Made by a program: the position numbers and the translations under genes. Below the pieces are notes generated by a model. The model ran no database searches. It was not told where the DNA came from and was given only the letters and a program-made list of their open reading frames with translations. A stretch of 64,000 bases of DNA, from contig OY755047.1 in NCBI GenBank assembly GCA_963576565.1, positions 1,364,001 to 1,428,000 of the forward strand, in the 5' to 3' direction. Source of the DNA: Aspidapion aeneum (Eukaryota; Arthropoda; Insecta; Coleoptera; Brentidae). The stretch's first letter is position 1, and each line of letters starts with the position of its first letter. Shown here one piece after another: positions 56,701-64,000 of this stretch.

Positions 56701-59700
56701 ATGATACTACACAATAGTAGTGTAAGCTATGGTGATTCTAATTTTTTCGATAAAAAAAAAGTTGCTCTGATTTCAAAAATTTTTATATATCTTTGCGTTT
56801 CAGATGATACTACACAATAGTAGTGTAAGCTATGGCGATCCTAATTTTTTCGATAAAAAAAAAGTTGCTACGATTTCAAAAATTTTTATATATCTTTGCG
56901 TTCAGATGATACTACACAATAGTAGTGTAAGCTATGGTGATCCTAATTTTTTCGATAAAAAAAAGTTGCTCCGATTTAAAAAAAATTTATATATCTTTGC
57001 GTTTCAGATGATACTACACAATAGTAGTGTAAGCTATGGTGATCCTAATTTTTTCGATAAAAAAAAGTTGCTCCGATTTAAAAAATTTGTATATATCTTT
57101 GCGTTTCAGATGATACTACACAATAGTAGTGTAAGCTATGGCGATCCTAATTTTTTCGATAAAAAAAAAGTTGCTCCGATTTCAAATTTTTTTATATATC
57201 TTTGCGTTTTAGATGATACTACACAATAGTAGTGTAAGCTATGGTGATTCTAATTTTTTCGATAAAAAAAAAGTTGCTCCGATTTCAAAAATTTTTATAT
57301 ATCTTTGCCTTTCAGATGATACTACACAATAGTAGTGTAAGCTATGGCGATCCTAATTTTTTCGATAAAAAAAAGATGCTCCGATTTCAAAAATTTTTAT
57401 ATATCTTTGCGTTCAGATGATACTACACAATAGTAGTGTAAGCTATGGTGATCCTAATTTTTTCGATAAAAAAAAAGTTGCTCCGATTTAAAAAAAATTT
57501 ATATATCTTTGCGTTTCAGATGATACTACACAATAGTAGTGTAAGCTATGGTGATCCTAATTTTTTCGATAAAAAAAAAGTTGCAACGATTTCAAAAATT
57601 TTTATATATCTTTGCGTTCAGATGATACTACACAATAGTAGTGTAAGCTATGGTGATCCTAATTTTTTCGATAAAAAAAAAGTTGCTCCGATTTAAAAAA
57701 AATTTATATATCTTTGCGTTTCAGATGATACTACACAATAGTAGTGTAAGCTATGGCAATCCTAATTTTTTCGATAAAAAAGAAAGTTGCTCCGATTTCA
57801 AAAATTTTTATATATCTTTGCGTTTCAGATGATACTACACAATAGTAGTGTAAGCTATGGTGATTCTAATTTTTTCGATAAAAAAAAAGTTGCTCCGATT
57901 TCAAAATTTTTTATATATCTTTGCGTTTCAGATGATACTACACAATAGTAGTGTAAGCTATGGCGATCCTAATTTTTTCGATAAAAAAAAAGTTGCTCTG
58001 ATTTCAAAAATTTTTATATATCTTTGCGTTTCAGATGATACTACACAATAGTAGTGTAAGCTATGGCGATCCTAATTTTTTCGATAAAAAAAAAGTTGCT
58101 ACGATTTCAAAAATTTTTATATATCTTTGCGTTCAGATGATACTACACAATAGTAGTGTAAGCTATGGTGATCCTAATTTTTTCGATAAAAAAAAAGTTG
58201 CTCCGATTTAAAAAAAAATTATATATCTTTGCGTTTCAGATGATACTACACAATAGTAGTGTAAGCTATGGTGATCCTAATTTTTTCGATAAAAAAAAAG
58301 TTGCTCCGATTTAAAAAATTTGTATATATCTTTGCGTTTCAGATGATACTACACAATAGTAGTGTAAGCTATGGTGATCCTAATTTTTTCGATTAAAAAA
58401 AAGTTGCTCCGATTTCAAAAATTTTTATATATCTTTGCGTTTCAGATGATACTACACAATAGTAGTGTAAGCTATGGCGATCCTAATTTTTTCGATAAGA
58501 AAAAAAGTTGCTCCGATTTCAAAATTTTTTATATATATTTGCGTTTCAGATGATACTACACAATAGTAGTGTAAGCTATGGCGATCCTAATTTTTTCGAT
58601 AAAAAAAAAAGTTGCTCCGATTTCAAAAATTTTTATATATCTTTGCGTTTCAGATGATACTACACAATAGTAGTGTAAGCTATGGTGATCCTAAATTTTT
58701 CGATAAAAAAAAAGTTGCTCCGATTTCAAAAATTTTTATATATCTTTGCGTTTCAGATGATACTACACAATAGTAGTGTAAGCTATGGCGATCCTAATTT
58801 TTTCGGTAAAAAAAAAGTTGCTCCGATTTCAAAAATTTTTATATATCTTTGCGTTTCAGATGATACTACACAATAGTAGTGTAAGCTATGGTGATCCTAA
58901 TTTTTTCGATAAAAAAAAAGTTGCTCCGATTTCAAAAATTTTTATATATCTTTGCGTTTCAGATGATACTACACAATAGTAGTGTAAGCTATGGTGATCC
59001 TAATTTTTTCGATAAAAAAAAAGTTGCTCCGATTTCAAAAATTTTTATATATCTTTGCGTTTCAGATGATACTACACAATAGTAGTGTAAGCTATGGTGA
59101 TTCTAATTTTTTCGATAAAAAAAAAGTTGCTCCGATTTCAAAAATTTTTATATATCTTTGCGTTCAGATGATACTACACAATAGTAGTGTAAGCTATGGT
59201 GATCCTAATTTTTTCGATAAAAAAAAAGTTGCTCCGATTTAAAAAAAAATTATATATCTTTGCGTTTCAGATGATACTACACAATAGTAGTGTAAGCTAT
59301 GGCGATCCTAATTTTTTCGATAAAAAAAAAGTTGCTACGATTTCAAAAATTTTTATATATCTTTGCGTTTCAGATGATACTACACACTAGTAGTGTAAGC
59401 TATGGCGATCCTAATTTTTTCGATAAAAAAAAAAGTTGCTCCGATTTCAAAAATTTTTATATATCTTTGCGTTTCAGATGATACTACACAATAGTAGTGT
59501 AAGCTATGAAAATCCAAATTTTTTCGATAAAAAAAAAGTTGCTCCGATTTCAAAAATGTTTATATATCTTTGCGTTTCAGATGATACTACACAATAGTAG
59601 TGTAAGCTATGGTGATTCTAATTTTTTCGATAAAAAAAAAGTTGCTCTGATTTCAAAAATTTTTATATATCTTTGCGTTTCAGATGATACTACACAATAG

Positions 59701-62700
59701 TAGTGTAAGCTATGGCGATCCTAATTTTTTCGATAAAAAAAAAGTTGCTACGATTTCAAAAATTTTTATATATCTTTGCGTTCAGATGATACTACACAAT
59801 AGTAGTGTAAGCTATGGTGATCCTAATTTTTTCGATAAAAAAAAGTTGCTCCGATTTAAAAAAAATTTATATATCTTTGCGTTTCAGATGATACTACACA
59901 ATAGTAGTGTAAGCTATGGTGATCCTAATTTTTTCGATAAAAAAAAGTTGCTCCGATTTAAAAAATTTGTATATATCTTTGCGTTTCAGATGATACTACA
60001 CAATAGTAGTGTAAGCTATGGCGATCCTAATTTTTTCGATAAAAAAAAAGTTGCTCCGATTTCAAATTTTTTTATATATCTTTGCGTTTTAGATGATACT
60101 ACACAATAGTAGTGTAAGCTATGGTGATTCTAATTTTTTCGATAAAAAAAAAGTTGCTCCGATTTCAAAAATTTTTATATATCTTTGCCTTTCAGATGAT
60201 ACTACACAATAGTAGTGTAAGCTATGGCGATCCTAATTTTTTCGATAAAAAAAAAGTTGCTCCGATTTCAAATTTTTTTATATATCTTTGCGTTTTAGAT
60301 GATACTACACAATAGTAGTGTAAGCTATGGTGATTCTAATTTTTTCGATAAAAAAAAAGTTGCTCCGATTTCAAAAATTTTTATATATCTTTGCCTTTCA
60401 GATGATACTACACAATAGTAGTGTAAGCTATGGTGATTCTAATTTTTTCGATAAAAAAAAAGTTGCAACGATTTCAAAAATTTTTATATATCTTTGCGTT
60501 CAGATGATACTACACAATAGTAGTGTAAGCTATGGTGATCCTAATTTTTTCGATAAAAAAAAAGTTGCTCCGATTTAAAAAAAATTTATATATCTTTGCG
60601 TTTCAGATGATACTACACAATAGTAGTGTAAGCTATGGCAATCCTAATTTTTTCGATAAAAAAGAAAGTTGCTCCGATTTCAAAAATTTTTATATATCTT
60701 TGCGTTTCAGATGATACTACACAATAGTAGTGTAAGCTATGGTGATTCTAATTTTTTCGATAAAAAAAAAGTTGCTCCGATTTCAAAATTTTTTATATAT
60801 CTTTGCGTTTCAGATGATACTACACAATAGTAGTGTAAGCTATGGCGATCCTAATTTTTTCGATAAAAAAAAAGTTGCTCTGATTTCAAAAATTTTTATA
60901 TATCTTTGCGTTTCAGATGATACTACACAATAGTAGTGTAAGCTATGGCGATCCTAATTTTTTCGATAAAAAAAAAGTTGCTACGATTTCAAAAATTTTT
61001 ATATATCTTTGCGTTCAGATGATACTACACAATAGTAGTGTAAGCTATGGTGATCCTAATTTTTTCGATAAAAAAAAAGTTGCTCCGATTTAAAAAAAAA
61101 TTATATATCTTTGCGTTTCAGATGATACTACACAATAGTAGTGTAAGCTATGGTGATCCTAATTTTTTCGATAAAAAAAAAGTTGCTCCGATTTAAAAAA
61201 TTTGTATATATCTTTGCGTTTCAGATGATACTACACAATAGTAGTGTAAGCTATGGTGATCCTAATTTTTTCGATTAAAAAAAAGTTGCTCCGATTTCAA
61301 AAATTTTTATATATCTTTGCGTTTCAGATGATACTACACAATAGTAGTGTAAGCTATGGCGATCCTAATTTTTTCGATAAGAAAAAAAGTTGCTCCGATT
61401 TCAAAATTTTTTATATATATTTGCGTTTCAGATGATACTACACAATAGTAGTGTAAGCTATGGCGATCCTAATTTTTTCGATAAAAAAAAAAGTTGCTCC
61501 GATTTCAAAAATTTTTATATATCTTTGCGTTTCAGATGATACTACACAATAGTAGTGTAAGCTATGGTGATCCTAAATTTTTCGATAAAAAAAAAGTTGC
61601 TCCGATTTCAAAAATTTTTATATATCTTTGCGTTTCAGATGATACTACACAATAGTAGTGTAAGCTATGGCGATCCTAATTTTTTCGGTAAAAAAAAAGT
61701 TGCTCCGATTTCAAAAATTTTTATATATCTTTGCGTTTCAGATGATACTACACAATAGTAGTGTAAGCTATGGTGATCCTAATTTTTTCGATAAAAAAAA
61801 AGTTGCTCCGATTTCAAAAATTTTTATATATCTTTGCGTTTCAGATGATACTACACAATAGTAGTGTAAGCTATGGTGATCCTAATTTTTTCGATAAAAA
61901 AAAAGTTGCTCCGATTTCAAAAATTTTTATATATCTTTGCGTTTCAGATGATACTACACAATAGTAGTGTAAGCTATGGTGATTCTAATTTTTTCGATAA
62001 AAAAAAAGTTGCTCCGATTTCAAAAATTTTTATATATCTTTGCGTTTCAGATGATACTACACAATAGTAGTGTAAGCTATGGCGATCCTAATTTTTTCGA
62101 TAAAAAAAAAGATGCTCCGATTTCAAAAATTTTTATATATCTTTGCGTTCAGATGATACTACACAATAGTAGTGTAAGCTATGGTGATCCTAATTTTTTC
62201 GATAAAAAAAAAGTTGCTCCGATTTAAAAAAAAATTATATATCTTTGCGTTTCAGATGATACTACACAATAGTAGTGTAAGCTATGGTGATCCTAATTTT
62301 TTCGATAAAAAAAAAGTTGCTACGATTTCAAAATTTTTTATATATCTTTGCGTTCAGATGATACTACACAATAGTAGTGTAAGCTATGGTGATCCTAATT
62401 TTTTCGATAAAAAAAAAGTTGCTCCGATTTAAAAAAAATTTATATATCTTTGCGTTTCAGATGATACTACACAATAGTAGTGTAAGCTATGGTGATCCTA
62501 ATTTTTTCGATAAAAAAAAAGTTGCTCCGATTTAAAAAATTTGTATATATCTTTGCGTTTCAGATGATACTACACAATAGTAGTGTAAGCTATGGTGATC
62601 CTAATTTTTTCGATTAAAAAAAAGTTGCTCCGATTTCAAAAATTTTTATATATCTTTGCGTTTCAGATGATACTACACAATAGTAGTGTAAGCTATGGCG

Positions 62701-64000
62701 ATCCTAATTTTTTCGATAAGAAAAAAAGTTGCTCCGATTTCAAAATTTTTTATATATCTTTGCGTTTCAGATGATACTACACAATAGTAGTGTAAGCTAT
62801 GGCGATCCTAATTTTTTCGATAAAAAAAAAAGTTGCTCCGATTTCAAAAATTTTTATATATCTTTGCGTTTCAGATGATACTACACAATAGTAGTGTAAG
62901 CTATGGTGATCCTAATTTTTTCGATAAAAAAAAAGTTGCTCCGATTTCAAAAATTTTTATATATCTTTGCGTTTCAGATGATACTATACAATAGTAGTGT
63001 AAGCTATGGCGATCCTAATTTTTTCGGTAAAAAAAAAGTTGCTCCGATTTCAAAAATTTTTATATATCTTTGCGTTTCAGATGATACTACACAATAGTAG
63101 TGTAAGCTATGGTGATCCTAATTTTTTCGATAAAAAAAAAGTTGCTCCGATTTCAAAAATTTTTATATATCTTTGCGTTTCAGATGATACTACACAATAG
63201 TAGTGTAAGCTATGGTGATCCTAAATTTTTCGATAAAAAAAAAGTTGCTCCGATTTCAAAATTTTTTATATATCTTTGCGTTTCAGATGATACTACACAA
63301 TAGTAGTGTAACTATGGTGATCCTAATTTTTTCGATAAAAAAAAGTTGCTCCGATTTCAAAAATTTTTATATATCTTTGCGTTTCAGATGATACTAAACA
63401 ATAGTAGTGTAAGCTATGGTGATCCTAATTTTTCGATAAAAAAAAAGTTGCTCCGATTTCAAAAATTTTTATATATCTTTGCGTTTCAGATGATACTACA
63501 CAATAGTAGTGTAAGTTATGGCGATCCTAATTTTTTCGATAAAAAAAAAAGTTGCTCCGATTTCAAAATTTTTTATATATCTTTGCGTTTCAGATGATAC
63601 TACACAATAGTAGTGTAAGCTATGGCGATCCTAATTTTTTCAATAAAAAAAAAGTTGCTCCGATTTCAAACTTTTTTATATATCTTTGCGTTTCAGATGA
63701 TACTACACAATAGTAGTGTAAGCTATGGTGATCCTAATTTTTCGATAAAAAAAAAGTTGCTCCGATTTCAAAAATTTTTATATATCTTTGCGTTTCAGAT
63801 GATACTACACAATAGTAGTGTAAGCTATGGTGATCCTAATTTTTTCGATAAAAAAAAAGTTGCTCCGATTTCAAAATTTTTTATATATCTTTGCGTTTCA
63901 GATGATACTACACAATAGTAGTGTAAGCTATGGCGATCCTAATTTTTTCGATAAAAAAAAAAGTTGCTCCGATTTCAAAATTTTTTATATATCTTTGCGT
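47715..64000 (+). repeat. 103-bp satellite array (~158 monomers, runs off the window)
   Basis: The monomer has AGTAGTGTAAGCTATGG, TGATCCTAATTTTTTCGAT, an A run, GTTGCTCCGATTTCAAAA, and TATATATCTTTGCGTTTCAG followed by ATGATACTACACAAT. Most variation is single bases, the A-run length, TGATCC versus CGATCC or TGATTC, and one- to several-base deletions (GCGTTCAG). As 103 is 34 codons plus one base, frames close after 60-141 codons; none is a gene. The array is unbroken by other elements and all monomers have the same orientation. Confidence 0.97.

Noticed and set aside
47715..64000. CRISPR-like array or a multigene cluster of ~64-codon genes
   Set aside because: The 103-bp unit is continuous with no unique spacers, and the frames end because 103 is not a multiple of three. 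It is a eukaryotic satellite.

Overview
This is a gene-poor, strongly AT-rich stretch of animal nuclear DNA, most likely from an insect with a large, repeat-laden genome. The evidence is non-LTR retrotransposon families with insect-style reverse transcriptases, a Penelope-like fragment, many TA, TWA and 8-bp-target DNA transposon derivatives, spliceosomal intron borders, and kilobases of satellite. The species cannot be named from what is visible. There are no bacterial features.

Only one host gene is supported. Two exons on the + strand (1201-1313 and 12884-12963) have good splice sites and matching phase, and together encode the last 64 residues of an unrecognised protein. The ~11.6-kb intron between them holds, in order: a LINE fragment split by a 1.17-kb DNA transposon, a ~0.6-kb tandem array built on the 3' end of that LINE (with a 291-bp MITE in one unit), a second LINE fragment, a G/C-patterned satellite and a ~1.6-kb nonanucleotide repeat.

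12.9-25.4 kb is a graveyard of small elements: hAT-like MITEs with 8-bp target duplications, an antisense RTE-like LINE, an exact 476-bp tandem array, two TA-flanked fold-back elements, an inverted pair of tRNA-like sequences and a third LINE family. 25.4-31.5 kb contains the most unusual object: a tyrosine-recombinase gene in an element whose left end is a 117-nt hairpin and whose right end carries perfect palindromes. It is nested in a different inverted-repeat element and followed by an exact 946-bp tandem array. A second hairpin-ended element with a different stem sits in a LINE at 30.4 kb. At 42.7-43.8 kb an internally deleted copy of the recombinase element lies tail to tail with a third relative. 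All share a terminal motif, the hairpin design and a similar hairpin loop.

31.9-46.4 kb holds more LINE fragments, a Penelope-like end in inverted duplicate, a 1.6-kb fold-back array, several fold-back MITEs and a near-perfect 46-bp stem. From 47.0 kb to the window end the sequence is one domain: an element with a (GTCT)n tract, then ~158 copies of a 103-bp satellite with higher-order periods of ~2.88 kb (28 monomers) and 1339 bp (13 monomers). No genes cooperate here in a pathway; the window is mainly a record of transposition, nested insertion and tandem amplification.
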